Positions 51,908-61,373 of a DNA stretch of 64,000 nt are shown piece by piece. The DNA is from G963663615 sp963663615 (GTDB taxonomy: Bacteria; Bacteroidota; Ignavibacteria; Ignavibacteriales; Melioribacteraceae). A program made the translations under genes and the position numbers. Each line of letters begins with the position of its first letter. Position 1 is the first letter of the stretch. The stretch is from assembly GCA_963663615.1 (NCBI GenBank), contig OY760517.1:2108001-2172000 (forward strand), in the 5' to 3' direction. The notes below the pieces were generated by a model. The model did not search any database. It was not told the DNA's origin and saw only the letters and a list, made by a program, of their open reading frames with translations.

Positions 51908-53215
51908 TTATCTTGCTGGTTCTTTTACAAAGTTAAGTACCACTAAACCTGCTATAAAGAAAAATGCAACAGATAAAATTGCCACTCTCTGGCTAACCAA
52001 TGAGCTTATTGCACCAAAAGCCAGAGGACCAACAATAGCTGAACTTTTTCCGAAAAACGAATAAAACCCGAAAAATTCAGTCTTTTGTTCGTAAGGAGTA
52101 AGTCTCGACATCAAACTTCGGCTTGTCGCCTGGGTTGCCCCCATTACGCTACCGGCGAGCAAACCTATAAAATAAAAGGCATCTTTCTGGAACTCAAGTG
52201 ATTCCAATCCTAATGGTTTGGCTAACAAGGTAACGATTATTGCATCATCAGCGCTGGAAAAGTATGCAACAACTACAGTAAATATCCAAATGTATAACGA
52301 ATAAACAATTGCCTTTTTCTGCCCCCGCTTGTCTGATATAAACCCGAAAAGCAATGCTCCAATTATTGCGGTTGATTGTACTATAATAAAAAATATTATT
52401 AATTCGGTCATACTGAACTGAAGCGTTTGACTTGCATAAATACCAGAAAAGAAAATAACAGTATTAACACCTTCAATATATATAAAGAAGGCTGCAAGAA
52501 ATGTTGCAAGGTTCTTGTAATTTTTAAGATGGGTTAAAGTGTTTTTTACTCTGCCAAAACCAATTTTAAAGTAACTTTCCTTTACTTCTCTTCTTTTCTT
52601 TTTTTCTTTTAACAGTAAAAAAAGTGGAAGTGCAAAAACCATAAAAAATATTGCGGAGATAGGAAAGGTTTCTCTAATCATATCATTGTTTATAAATGGA
52701 AACGCAATTCCAAGTGAAGCCAGAGATCCAAAATAACCGAATGCATATCCGTACCCGCTTACCTTACCATAGTTTTTTGGCTCGGCAATCTCCGGAAGAA
52801 AAGCATCATAAAAAACCAGTCCGGCTTCAAAGCCAATATTAGCTAAAACAAAAAGTACAATTGCAAGAAAGATATCTCCCTCACCAACAAAAAAGAGGGA
52901 TGCAGTACCTATAATACAGAGAGTGGTAAAAAAAAGAAGAAAGCCCTTTTTCCCGGTTGAGTAGTCTGATATTGCACCAAGTACAGGAGAGATAATTGCA
53001 GTTATAATCATGGAAATACTAATAGCGAGTCCCCAGTAAAAGTCACCCGCAGAGTTTCCTTTTGTAACAACTTCCTTAAAATAGACTGCAAAAATAAAGG
53101 TAACAACAATAATGGAAAAAGATGTATTCGCAAAATCGAAAAGAGACCAGATCAAAATTTTAAATTTACTGTTCTCTCTTAATCCCGAATTACTTTCTTG
53201 GTAACTTTTCTTCAA
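51908..53215 (-). CDS. MFS transporter, UMF1/Atg22-like
   Basis: 435 residues with 12 helices. The start of the membrane part (ILIWSLFDFANTSFSIIVVT) and the blocks GAISDYSTGKKGFLLFFT and YDAFLPEIAEPKNYGKVSGY are typical of the UMF1/Atg22 family; in yeast Atg22 exports amino acids from the vacuole. The bacterial substrate is unknown. It starts at TTG 53215 with GAGG 5 nt upstream and overlaps the 3' end of nusB by 26 bp, so the two are coupled. Confidence 0.82.
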   Translation of the reverse strand: MKKSYQESNSGLRENSKFKILIWSLFDFANTSFSIIVVTFIFAVYFKEVVTKGNSAGDFYWGLAISISMIITAIISPVLGAISDYSTGKKGFLLFFTTLCIIGTASLFFVGEGDIFLAIVLFVLANIGFEAGLVFYDAFLPEIAEPKNYGKVSGYGYAFGYFGSLASLGIAFPFINNDMIRETFPISAIFFMVFALPLFLLLKEKKKRREVKESYFKIGFGRVKNTLTHLKNYKNLATFLAAFFIYIEGVNTVIFFSGIYASQTLQFSMTELIIFFIIVQSTAIIGALLFGFISDKRGQKKAIVYSLYIWIFTVVVAYFSSADDAIIVTLLAKPLGLESLEFQKDAFYFIGLLAGSVMGATQATSRSLMSRLTPYEQKTEFFGFYSFFGKSSAIVGPLAFGAISSLVSQRVAILSVAFFFIAGLVVLNFVKEPAR

Positions 53216-53663
53216 CTAATCCTCTGCCGGTTTTTTGAAGTTCACCTGATTCTTTCAGGCTATTTAAAATTGCATCAAGGATTCCGTTAATAAATTTTCC
53301 GCTATTGGAGGTACTATAATCTTTGGCTATTTCAATAACTTCATTTATTGAAACTTTTGGTGGTATGTCAGGAAAGAAAAGTAGCTCGGCAATGCCAATT
53401 CTTAACAATAGTTTATCTATAAGAGCTATTCTATTCATTTCCCAGTTATTAACTCGTTCCTGAATTTTGCTATCAAGCACACGAGTATTTGAAATAACTT
53501 TATTTATCAACTCCCTACTAAAGTCCTTATCACTCCCCATAGGTAATTCACTAAGAATACCATTAGTAATTGTTGATAAACCTTCCCTATTCATCTCAAA
53601 TGCATAAAGAACTTGTAAACTTTTTTCACGCAGTACCCTGCGGTTGTATTTTTTAACGAACAT
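53190..53663 (-). CDS. nusB: Transcription antitermination factor NusB
   Basis: 157 residues. The opening RRVLREKSLQVLYAFEMNRE and the block FPDIPPKVSINEVIEIAKDY-STSNSGKFINGILD are the hallmark NusB sequences. NusB with NusE binds boxA in rRNA leaders to prevent premature termination. Its 3' end overlaps the start of the MFS gene. Confidence 0.95.
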   Translation of the reverse strand: MFVKKYNRRVLREKSLQVLYAFEMNREGLSTITNGILSELPMGSDKDFSRELINKVISNTRVLDSKIQERVNNWEMNRIALIDKLLLRIGIAELLFFPDIPPKVSINEVIEIAKDYSTSNSGKFINGILDAILNSLKESGELQKTGRGLVEEKLPRK

Positions 53664-53810
53664 CTTGGCGTATCACTTATATTTATTATACTAATATAAT
53701 TCCTGCTGCAACAGAAATAAACACTTTACAATTTATTAATAAAACGAACATGGAAAATACTACTTGCCTAACTAATTTCAAAAGGAAATATCAGGAAATT
53801 TTTCCTTTTA

Positions 53811-54848
53811 CTAAATTGCGAATATCCAGAATAACAATAAAGCCAAACTTTCTCTGGCTGAATAATAAAATTCTCTCCGCCAATTTAATACATAATCCGA
53901 AGGAGCAACCTTCGCATCAACATTAAAAAAATCGCACATTGTAATTATTCTAGGTAAATGAAATCTGTCCGATATTATAATTATATTTCCAGTACCAACT
54001 CGTTTCTGTATATGCTCCCTTGCGTACAATATTTGCTCGGAAGTTGTACTGGTTCTGCTTTCAATCCAAATATCTTTCGATTTTACACCAGCCTCGGTTA
54101 AAAACTTGTTAGCTGCCTGCGATTCAGTTAATTCACCTGGTGCTTTTCCACCTGTAACCTGAATAATATCTATAACATTACTATCGAGTAAAGCCTTGGC
54201 TTTTAAAATCCTGCCCTTAAATATAGGACTCGGTTCTTCCTTCTTCCAAACTGCTGCACCAAGTACCACACCAACTCTGTAAGTATATTGTTTCTTTTTG
54301 GTAAACTCGTCCCCAGTAAAAAATGTAGTGTATATAAAGGCTGATAACACAATAAAAACGAAAGAAAACATTGAATATAATAAACTTTTTAATGCCGGAT
54401 ATTTTTTATTATCCTTTGTTTTAATGAATACATAGTAAAATATTAAAAACAAGCACAACTGATTAAATATGTATATAGATCCGATAATAATTTTATTAAG
54501 CGGATAGAAAAATAAATAGAGCGATGTTATATTTACCTCAAATACCCGCATAAACAAAGCCACATAATCAAAAACAAGAGCAAAAAGCAAAATTAAAAAT
54601 GCTCTGCGAGCTATTACAAATTTACTACTCGAGTTTGAATACATCAACCTTAACAACGCAACAGAAACAGCTAGCACACTAAACAGATTTATTAAATTTC
54701 CTATATTTAATATGCTAAAATCAAGAACCGAAAGTCTATTAAGACTATACTTCATAAAATATTTTGTACCCAGTTCAATAAAAGCCAGTAATATTGAACC
54801 AAATATCCAAAACTCGGAAGAAGATAATATTTTTCTTTTTTTCGCCAC
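53811..54848 (-). CDS. YdcF/ElyC-like DUF218 membrane protein
   Basis: 345 residues. Five or six membrane helices (1-180) precede a DUF218 domain: VGVVLGAAVWKKEEPSPIFK, VTGGKAPGELTESQAA, ESRTSTTSEQ and ISDRFHLPRI. ElyC, SanA and YdcF belong to the group, linked to envelope integrity; biochemical activity is unclear. This is the second DUF218 protein of the window (the other is at 7296-8069), but the two share little outside the core. 1 bp after the ABC ATPase gene. Confidence 0.85.
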   Translation of the reverse strand: MAKKRKILSSSEFWIFGSILLAFIELGTKYFMKYSLNRLSVLDFSILNIGNLINLFSVLAVSVALLRLMYSNSSSKFVIARRAFLILLFALVFDYVALFMRVFEVNITSLYLFFYPLNKIIIGSIYIFNQLCLFLIFYYVFIKTKDNKKYPALKSLLYSMFSFVFIVLSAFIYTTFFTGDEFTKKKQYTYRVGVVLGAAVWKKEEPSPIFKGRILKAKALLDSNVIDIIQVTGGKAPGELTESQAANKFLTEAGVKSKDIWIESRTSTTSEQILYAREHIQKRVGTGNIIIISDRFHLPRIITMCDFFNVDAKVAPSDYVLNWRREFYYSARESLALLLFWIFAI

Positions 54849-54849
54849 T

Positions 54850-55629
54850 TTATATCAATAATTGAACATTAATTCTTTTTTCATTTTCAGTTATACTGGT
54901 TTCCACATTAAAAACCGATTTTATATTTTCATCGGTAATAATCTCTCTAATGTTTCCACTTGCCATCAGTTTTCCTTCCTTAAGCATTATGCAACTCTTA
55001 CCATAATTAACTGATAAATTTAGATCATGAGAAATGATAACAATTGTAATACCCTTATCTTCGTTTAACTCCCTGAATAAGTTAAATACGGAAATCTGAT
55101 GTTCTATATCAAGATTTGCATTTGGTTCGTCCATGAGCAATATTTCAGGCTCCTGAGCCAAAGCACGAGCAATGAGCGTCCTCTGAAGTTCACCTCCCGA
55201 TATCTCATCAACTCTTTTGTTACGCAGTTTATTCAATCCGGTAGTTTTTATTGCCTCCTCAACAACTTTTTTATCATTGTCGGATTCAATACCCCAAAAG
55301 CCAAGATAAGGAAATCTGCCCATCATAATAGTATCATAAACCGAGTAAGGTTGCAAACTAAAATTTAACTGTGGTACATAAGCTAATTTTTTAGCTCGTT
55401 CATTCTCACTTAACGAATGGATATCTTTTCCTGCAAGAGTAATACTGCCATTATCCGGAAGCAAAATACCCGAAACCAATTTAAGCAATGTTGACTTGCC
55501 TGATCCGTTTGGACCTAGAACAAGCATAAAGTCACCCTCCGGTATATTGATATTCTTAATATTTAATCCAAATAAATTTGAACCACCGTTAGTAGGATAC
55601 TTAAATAACAAGTTTTTGATATCAATCAT
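54850..55629 (-). CDS. ABC transporter ATP-binding protein, FecE/BtuD type
   Basis: 259 residues with Walker A GPNGSGKSTLLKL, signature ISGGELQRTLIARAL, Walker B LLMDEPNANLD and switch His in VIISHDLNLS. The sequence resembles ATPases of iron-siderophore, heme or cobalamin importers. No permease or binding-protein gene adjoins it: the neighbours are a DUF218 gene and tonB. The TonB gene upstream (114 bp away) fits an outer-membrane uptake theme. Confidence 0.88.
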   Translation of the reverse strand: MIDIKNLLFKYPTNGGSNLFGLNIKNINIPEGDFMLVLGPNGSGKSTLLKLVSGILLPDNGSITLAGKDIHSLSENERAKKLAYVPQLNFSLQPYSVYDTIMMGRFPYLGFWGIESDNDKKVVEEAIKTTGLNKLRNKRVDEISGGELQRTLIARALAQEPEILLMDEPNANLDIEHQISVFNLFRELNEDKGITIVIISHDLNLSVNYGKSCIMLKEGKLMASGNIREIITDENIKSVFNVETSITENEKRINVQLLI

Positions 55630-55710
55630 TTTTTGACAAAATAAAAATGGTAAGTGAAAAAATCAGCAGGCATAAAATATAAAATAAACGAAGGTTAATC
55701 CAATGGAAGG

Positions 55711-55737
55711 CAAAAAAAAGCGTCCCGCGGGACGCTT
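55711..55737 (-). terminator. Terminator after tonB
   Basis: A perfect 20-bp palindrome, AAGCGTCCCGCGGGACGCTT (55718-55737), is followed on the minus strand by a T-run (A-run 55712-55719). It lies 6 bp after the TonB stop. Confidence 0.9.
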
Positions 55738-55743
55738 AAAATT

Positions 55744-56406
55744 TTACTGAAGTTTGAAAAGTACCGGAATAGAAACCTGAACTCTAACAGGTTTACCACG
55801 CTGCTTACCAGGTTTGAACTTAGCTTTCTTAACCGCTGCCATTGCTTCTTCGTCACAACCGGCACCAATACCTTTAATCAATTCTACTTTCTGAACGTTG
55901 CCAGATTCATCAACATAAGCTTTTACGAAAACTCTACCCTGAACACCCGCACGTTTAGCAATTTCAGGATAAGTAATATTTTTCTGAATTGCACCAATAC
56001 CGCCAATAGGAGTAGGCATTTCTTCCACAGCCACGAAGAATGCAGGTTCTTCTTCTTCTTCTTCCTCTTCTTCAGATGGAGGTGGTGGAGGTGGTGCTGT
56101 TACTTCTTCAGTTACATCAAGTTCTGCATCCATAATTTCAATATCTTCAAGAACGTCATCAGACGGTGCTTCAATTGGAATTGGAGGTTTTGGTGGTGGA
56201 GGTGGTGCACTTTCCTGTTTTGTTACTTCAACATCTTCAGCTATTACAAGCTCCTGAGGACCTTCAAGTTTAATGTCTGTTTTTTTCACTTCCGGGAAAT
56301 ACTTGAACGCAATAATCATCAGTCCCAATGATAGTATCATGCATATTTCCAGGTATCTACGATACTTAGTCTTTAAATCAACTTTTGGATTTTTAGGTAA
56401 AGCCAA
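55744..56406 (-). CDS. tonB: TonB family protein
   Basis: 220 residues. A cytoplasmic start is followed by one membrane helix (about 20-37), a periplasmic Pro/Glu-rich spacer (PPPPPKPP, PPPPPP and a run of nine Glu) and the C-terminal TonB domain (about 125-220: TYPEIAKRAGVQGRVFVKAY, then FKPGKQRGKPVRVQVSIPVL). It couples proton-motive force to outer-membrane receptors. exbB/exbD are not adjacent. The start is TTG with GGAGG upstream; a TTGACA promoter lies about 60 bp before it. Confidence 0.92.
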   Translation of the reverse strand: MALPKNPKVDLKTKYRRYLEICMILSLGLMIIAFKYFPEVKKTDIKLEGPQELVIAEDVEVTKQESAPPPPPKPPIPIEAPSDDVLEDIEIMDAELDVTEEVTAPPPPPPSEEEEEEEEEPAFFVAVEEMPTPIGGIGAIQKNITYPEIAKRAGVQGRVFVKAYVDESGNVQKVELIKGIGAGCDEEAMAAVKKAKFKPGKQRGKPVRVQVSIPVLFKLQ

Positions 56407-56439
56407 TTTTTCCTCCGAAATACAATTTTATATTTTTCA

Positions 56440-56468
56440 AACTTAGTAAACTATAATATCTATGTCAA
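56440..56468 (-). promoter_or_regulatory. Possible tonB promoter
   Basis: On the minus strand TTGACA (56468-56463) is followed 17 nt later by TAAGTT (56445-56440). The -35 is perfect and the -10 poor. Confidence 0.4.
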
Positions 56469-56478
56469 ATCAAAACAG

Positions 56479-56913
56479 CTATATTTTTTTAGGTATCTTC
56501 CTGTTCTCTCTTCTTTTTATAAAACGCAGTGAAAGATAAGTTCCAAGAATTCCACCACTTATATCACATAACAGGTCAAAAATGTCTGCTGAACGTCCCG
56601 GAATAAATATTTGGTGCACCTCATCAAATATTCCATAAACGCTTACAATCAAAACTGAGTATAAAAACACCTTCTCAGAAAGAAACTTGTATCGCTTTTG
56701 AAAATGTAAAATCAAACTAACCATAACTGCCAAAACAGTGTAAGCCAAAAAATGCTTAAGCTTGTCATCATAATTATCGAGCAGTTTAGGCACATTTGGA
56801 TTAGGTAAAGTGGTAAGAACAAAAATTATTATCCAGTAAATTGTTAATGGTATGTATAGTGCATAAAACCTGTTTCTTTCAAGGAAGCGGTACAAATTCA
56901 TTATTAATTTCAC
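56479..56913 (-). CDS. VanZ-family membrane protein
   Basis: 144 residues with four membrane helices. The VanZ signature is seen in LTTLPNPNVPKL-DKLKHFLAYTVLA and FDEVHQIFIPGRSADIFDLL. VanZ proteins alter susceptibility to glycopeptides; in most genomes the role is unknown. The start is GTG 56913 (GGG 6 nt upstream) or ATG 56901; both lie inside the 3' end of nnr, so translation is coupled. Confidence 0.85.
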   Translation of the reverse strand: MKLIMNLYRFLERNRFYALYIPLTIYWIIIFVLTTLPNPNVPKLLDNYDDKLKHFLAYTVLAVMVSLILHFQKRYKFLSEKVFLYSVLIVSVYGIFDEVHQIFIPGRSADIFDLLCDISGGILGTYLSLRFIKRRENRKIPKKI

Positions 56914-58459
56914 TAATAGCCCTGGTATAGTTATAAATTACATCTTCCGGCAGCAAAGTATAAATATTCTTCTCATCAATTATTGCCATATCCGCAGCGA
57001 GGCTGTGGATGTAAACTGCCGCTAATGTTGAGGCAATCATATTTTTACTCTGAGCATTAAATCCGGCTATTATACCTGCTAAAACATCCCCGGTTCCAAA
57101 CTTTGCCATACCGGTATTACCAACCGAATTTATCACGGTTTTTCCATTTGGCAGAAAGATTATTGTTGGTGCACCCTTCAATACAAGAATAGCACCCGAT
57201 TCCTTAACAAAATCCTTACCATATCGCATAATATCATCATTAAGCTCCGGAAGAGAAATACCTATAAGATCACAAAATTCTTTATGGTGTGGAGTAAGTA
57301 TTTTGTTTTTAATGCAAAAATTTCTCCACTTATTTTCGTTTATTGCAAATAACGCCTCAGCATCAATTACCATAGGTTTTTCAGGATACTTTGAAATAAT
57401 TTCCTGAACGCCTCGTATCGTTTCCTCTTCCTTTCCTAAACCTGGTCCAATTGCTAAACAATTTGCCCAATCTATATATTGCTTTATTTCATCAAAATTT
57501 TTATATGAGTAGTACTCCTTTGCATGATCAACATACGGCTCCATAACAACCGGAATAATAGATGGGTGTACCATAGATTTAATTGAACGAGGGAAAGCTA
57601 ACTTTACAGCACCCGTACCGGAAGAGGTAGCTGAATTTGAGGCTAATATTGCTGCTCCCGGATATCTTCCAGATCCCGCCAGAATAAACAACTTACCGGC
57701 AGAATACTTGTAATCCTGGATTGATTTGGTGGGTAATCCTGCAAATGCATCTCTGGATTCAAGAAGGAAGGTATCATTTTCCAGATTACTAAAGTATTCA
57801 TTATGAATACCAATACTACCCAACTCAACTTCACCACAATTATTGTAGCCATTTCCAAAAAATAAACCTTTTTTATAATTGGCAAGAGTGATTGTTAAAT
57901 CAGCATCAAAAACAGGTTTACCTGTTCCATTATCACAATCTAAGCCCGAGGGTAAGTCAATAGCAACTTTATAGGAATTATATTTATTCAGTTGATTAAC
58001 AATATCTGCATAGAATGGTTTTAGTTCACCTTTAATACCAGTACCAAAAATAGCATCTACAATCACAGTGCAGCTTTCCAAATAATTCATTGTGTATAAT
58101 TCAGAATATTCTGAGAACTCAAGCAATCCCTGGTTAGCGTAATTCAAAGCAATTCGGTAATTGATAAGAGCATCCCCCTTAAGGGATTTTTGATCGGAGA
58201 GTGCCAATATTTTTACATTATAATTTTTATTGGCTAATAAGCGGGCTATGGCATAACCATCACCACCATTATTTCCTTTCCCACAAATTATTCCAATGGA
58301 ATGGATATTTGCATCAGGCAACTGATTAAATTTTTCCTCGAGAATTGATACAATGGAATTGGCGGCGTTTTCCATCAATACAACACCGGGAATTCCCAGT
58401 TCGTTTATTGCGTACGAATCAGCTTCCCGGATCTGTTCTGTTGTATATAACGGAATCAT
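56879..58459 (-). CDS. nnr: Bifunctional NAD(P)HX epimerase/dehydratase
   Basis: 526 residues. The N-terminal half is the epimerase (YjeF_N: ELGIPGVVLMENAANSI, GIICGKGNNGGDGYAIARLL, FGTGIKGEL, IDLPSGLDCDNG). The C-terminal half is the ADP/ATP-dependent dehydratase of ribokinase fold (GRYPGAAILAS, IGPGLGKEEE, LTPHHKEFCDL, GNTGMAKFGTGDVLAGIIAG). Together they repair hydrated NADH and NADPH. It follows nuoN by 18 bp, so it may be co-expressed with complex I, the main NADH consumer. Confidence 0.95.
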   Translation of the reverse strand: MIPLYTTEQIREADSYAINELGIPGVVLMENAANSIVSILEEKFNQLPDANIHSIGIICGKGNNGGDGYAIARLLANKNYNVKILALSDQKSLKGDALINYRIALNYANQGLLEFSEYSELYTMNYLESCTVIVDAIFGTGIKGELKPFYADIVNQLNKYNSYKVAIDLPSGLDCDNGTGKPVFDADLTITLANYKKGLFFGNGYNNCGEVELGSIGIHNEYFSNLENDTFLLESRDAFAGLPTKSIQDYKYSAGKLFILAGSGRYPGAAILASNSATSSGTGAVKLAFPRSIKSMVHPSIIPVVMEPYVDHAKEYYSYKNFDEIKQYIDWANCLAIGPGLGKEEETIRGVQEIISKYPEKPMVIDAEALFAINENKWRNFCIKNKILTPHHKEFCDLIGISLPELNDDIMRYGKDFVKESGAILVLKGAPTIIFLPNGKTVINSVGNTGMAKFGTGDVLAGIIAGFNAQSKNMIASTLAAVYIHSLAADMAIIDEKNIYTLLPEDVIYNYTRAISEINNEFVPLP

Positions 58460-58477
58460 ATGTAAGCTTTCATTTAA

Positions 58478-59905
58478 TTAGAAAGTGGCAGTAATCAGGT
58501 TCATAAGCTTCTCTGGCATTAAACCAAAGAAAAGAACTAACAAACCTGAAATAAATATAGCTGTATATCCTGTAAGACTTGGTTTAACAACAAAATCATC
58601 TTCTACATCTTTGAAATACATGTAAATAACAACCCTGATGTAAAAGTAAACACTTATTACACTAGATAATACACCAACAAGTGCCAACCATGTAAGGTCG
58701 CTTTTTATTGCTGAAAGGAATACATAGTACTTACCAAAAAATCCAGCCATTGGCGGAATACCGGCAAGTGCGAACATGAACAATGCCATAAATGCCGCTA
58801 GCATAGGATTCTTTTTACCCAAGCCTGCATATGAATCCAAACTTACAAACTTGTCGTTTTCACCTTCAACAACTGCTATAACACCAAATGCACCAAGATT
58901 CATAAACACATAAGCCGCAAGATAAAATATTATTCCCGCAACACTTTCAGGATTACCTGCTGCAAGACCAATTGACATATAACCAGCATGTGCTATTGAT
59001 GAATAAGCTAACATTCGTTTCAAGTTTTTCTGGGCAATTGCAACTATACTTCCCAGTAGCATTGAAGCAACTGCAACAGTTGCAAAATATGGTGCAAATT
59101 TATTAGCAACATTTCCAGCAAACACTGCACTCAATATTATAAGAATAACACTGAAAGCAGCACTTTTACCAGTAGTTGACATCAAGCCTGTAACAGTTGT
59201 AGCCGATCCCTGATAAACATCAGGCACCCACATGTGGAATGGAAATACGGCAATCTTAAAGGAAAACCCTACTAAGAATAGAGCTATACCAGCAAGAAAT
59301 ACAAGATTATCGCTCAAATTGTAAAAATTATAAATTATGGCTTCAATTGATGTAGAACCCACCATACCATAAATTAAAGCTATGCCATAAACTATAAAAC
59401 CTGTTGCAAATGCACCGAGAAGAAAATACTTTAGTGCAGCTTCATTGCTTTCCTTTCTTTTCCTGTTAAGACCGGCAAGTACATAAAAGCATATAGACAT
59501 CAACTCAAGACCAATAAATACAGTGAATAGATCTTTTGCCGAAGCCATTACCATCATTCCAAGAATAGATGATTGCATGAGAATATAAAACTCACCAAGT
59601 TCCGCACCGTATTTTTTAAGGTAGTTAACCGAATTTAGGGTAACAATTATTGCAGCAATGTTAAATATAAAACTGAATATTGCCGCTTGTCCCCCAACTT
59701 GCATTGTACCACCAAATATCACTACTGATTCATTAAATGTCTGTAATGAAAGTAAACCGGTAGCAAGGAAAGCTATAATTGAAAGAGCTGGTAAATATAC
59801 CATACTCTTTTTACTAAACATTTCAATTACAAGCGAAACCACAATTGAACCGCCAAGAATCATAAAAGGCAGTAAACGCATTATTTCAATATTGTTTTCT
59901 GGCAT
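58478..59905 (-). CDS. nuoN: NADH-quinone oxidoreductase subunit N
   Basis: 475 residues with about 14 helices. Key blocks are LMSICFYVLAGLNR, the ion-path Lys region FKIAVFPFHMWVPDVYQGS, and KRMLAYSSIAHAGYMSIGLA. NuoN is one of three antiporter-like proton-pumping subunits of complex I. An NhaD-like antiporter gene sits between it and nuoM. Confidence 0.95.
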   Translation of the reverse strand: MPENNIEIMRLLPFMILGGSIVVSLVIEMFSKKSMVYLPALSIIAFLATGLLSLQTFNESVVIFGGTMQVGGQAAIFSFIFNIAAIIVTLNSVNYLKKYGAELGEFYILMQSSILGMMVMASAKDLFTVFIGLELMSICFYVLAGLNRKRKESNEAALKYFLLGAFATGFIVYGIALIYGMVGSTSIEAIIYNFYNLSDNLVFLAGIALFLVGFSFKIAVFPFHMWVPDVYQGSATTVTGLMSTTGKSAAFSVILIILSAVFAGNVANKFAPYFATVAVASMLLGSIVAIAQKNLKRMLAYSSIAHAGYMSIGLAAGNPESVAGIIFYLAAYVFMNLGAFGVIAVVEGENDKFVSLDSYAGLGKKNPMLAAFMALFMFALAGIPPMAGFFGKYYVFLSAIKSDLTWLALVGVLSSVISVYFYIRVVIYMYFKDVEDDFVVKPSLTGYTAIFISGLLVLFFGLMPEKLMNLITATF

Positions 59906-59931
59906 AGCTCTTTAAACTTATATAATTATTA

Positions 59932-61371
59932 TTAACCTTTTCCGTAATAGAATACCAACCATACCAATGTAAATATTGGAATTAGAATTGGTAATGAATA
60001 TTTAACTATGTATGTAAAGAACGAAGGCATCTTTATTCCGCTTCTTTCACAAATAGACTTAACCATAAAGTTAGGACCATTACCAATATAAGTCATGGCA
60101 CCAAAGAATACGGCAGCTACTGAAATAGCTTGCAAATATAAAGGATGCATTAGTTCAAAATTGTGTACATCTACAGGATTATTAACATCCATACCAAATT
60201 TACCAAGCTCGGCACTTAAAAAGTTCAGGTAAGTTGGAGCGTTATCAAGGAAACCTGAAAGAAGACCTGTAGCCCAGTAAAATGTACCTGCATTTAACTG
60301 ATCACCCATTTCCTTAGCGGTGTGAGCAATTATTTGAAGTGCAGGAATCATAGTTGCAAAAATACCAATAAACAGGTAAGCAACTTCTTTTATTGGCTCA
60401 AAATCAAATTCGTTTTCTTTAAGTATCTGCTTGTCAGCCATTTTATATGAAAAATAAACAACTGCAAACATAATTATTTCCCTAATACCAAAAGGCAAAG
60501 GAGATAAACTTGGAACCCAACTCATTACACCTGGATCAATAAATACTGAAACAAGAACGATAACAAGGAAAAATACGTTCAACATACCCTTAAACTCAAT
60601 TTTTCCGGTATGTTCGGTTAATTCACCTTTATCAGAATTACGCATATCAAAAATGTAGAACACAAGAAGTAATAATATTACTGTTGGTAGCCAAATATAC
60701 CAAATATGCTCAACGAACCAAAAGAAATCAATACCTCTTAAAAAGCCAAGAAATAGAGGAGGATCTCCAATAGGAGTTAATGCACCACCAATATTACTAA
60801 CTGCAAAAATAAAGAATATAACATGATATGGTTTGATTCTTCCTTTATTAAGCTTAATAAACGGTCTGATAAGCAACATGGAAGCACCTGTTGTACCAAT
60901 AATATTTGCAATAACTGCACCAATAAATAGTAATATAACATTTGTAAAAGGTGTAGCTTTCTTGTCAATTTTAATATGAATACCGCCTGAAGCAACAAAC
61001 AATGATGCCAGTAAAGCTATAAAGGATAAATATTCAGCTAAAGTATGCATTAAATGATGAGTATCATGTAATACAGCTATATAGTAGGTAACAGTAATTG
61101 CACCTAAAAATATAGCAACTTTGGGATAATGATGTTCCCAAAAATGATGATAAAATAATGGTCCTGTTGCAATCATTAACAATAGAACAACAAATGGAAT
61201 TACCATGAAGGTAGCTGGTAGTTCTGAATGATGTTCAGCAGTTTCAGCGTGCTGATTAGCACCAGCCTCAACTACAGTAGTATTAGCAGAAACTTTTTCA
61301 CCAGCTATCACACCGGATGTAACTGACCCGGCAAATAATAAAAGGAGGAGTATAACAAAGAGTTTTTTCAT
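59932..61371 (-). CDS. NhaD-like Na+/H+ antiporter inside the nuo operon
   Basis: 479 residues. An N-terminal signal-like helix is followed by a His-rich linker and about twelve further helices. Blocks such as IGTTGASMLLIRPFIKLN, NIGGALTPIGDPPLFLGFLR, GFLDNAPTYLNFL and TYIGNGPNFMVKSI are typical of the NhaD branch of the ion-transporter superfamily. It should exchange Na+ for H+. It is packed 2 bp after nuoM and 26 bp before nuoN, so it belongs to the complex I transcript. It is not a Nuo subunit; no Mrp-type motif is seen. Confidence 0.88.
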   Translation of the reverse strand: MKKLFVILLLLLFAGSVTSGVIAGEKVSANTTVVEAGANQHAETAEHHSELPATFMVIPFVVLLLMIATGPLFYHHFWEHHYPKVAIFLGAITVTYYIAVLHDTHHLMHTLAEYLSFIALLASLFVASGGIHIKIDKKATPFTNVILLFIGAVIANIIGTTGASMLLIRPFIKLNKGRIKPYHVIFFIFAVSNIGGALTPIGDPPLFLGFLRGIDFFWFVEHIWYIWLPTVILLLLVFYIFDMRNSDKGELTEHTGKIEFKGMLNVFFLVIVLVSVFIDPGVMSWVPSLSPLPFGIREIIMFAVVYFSYKMADKQILKENEFDFEPIKEVAYLFIGIFATMIPALQIIAHTAKEMGDQLNAGTFYWATGLLSGFLDNAPTYLNFLSAELGKFGMDVNNPVDVHNFELMHPLYLQAISVAAVFFGAMTYIGNGPNFMVKSICERSGIKMPSFFTYIVKYSLPILIPIFTLVWLVFYYGKG

Positions 61372-61373
61372 AG

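Noticed and set aside
53780..53809. Hairpin AAAAGGAAA / TTTCCTTTT after the DUF218 gene
   Set aside because: A/T-rich arms and no T-run in the needed direction; may be chance.
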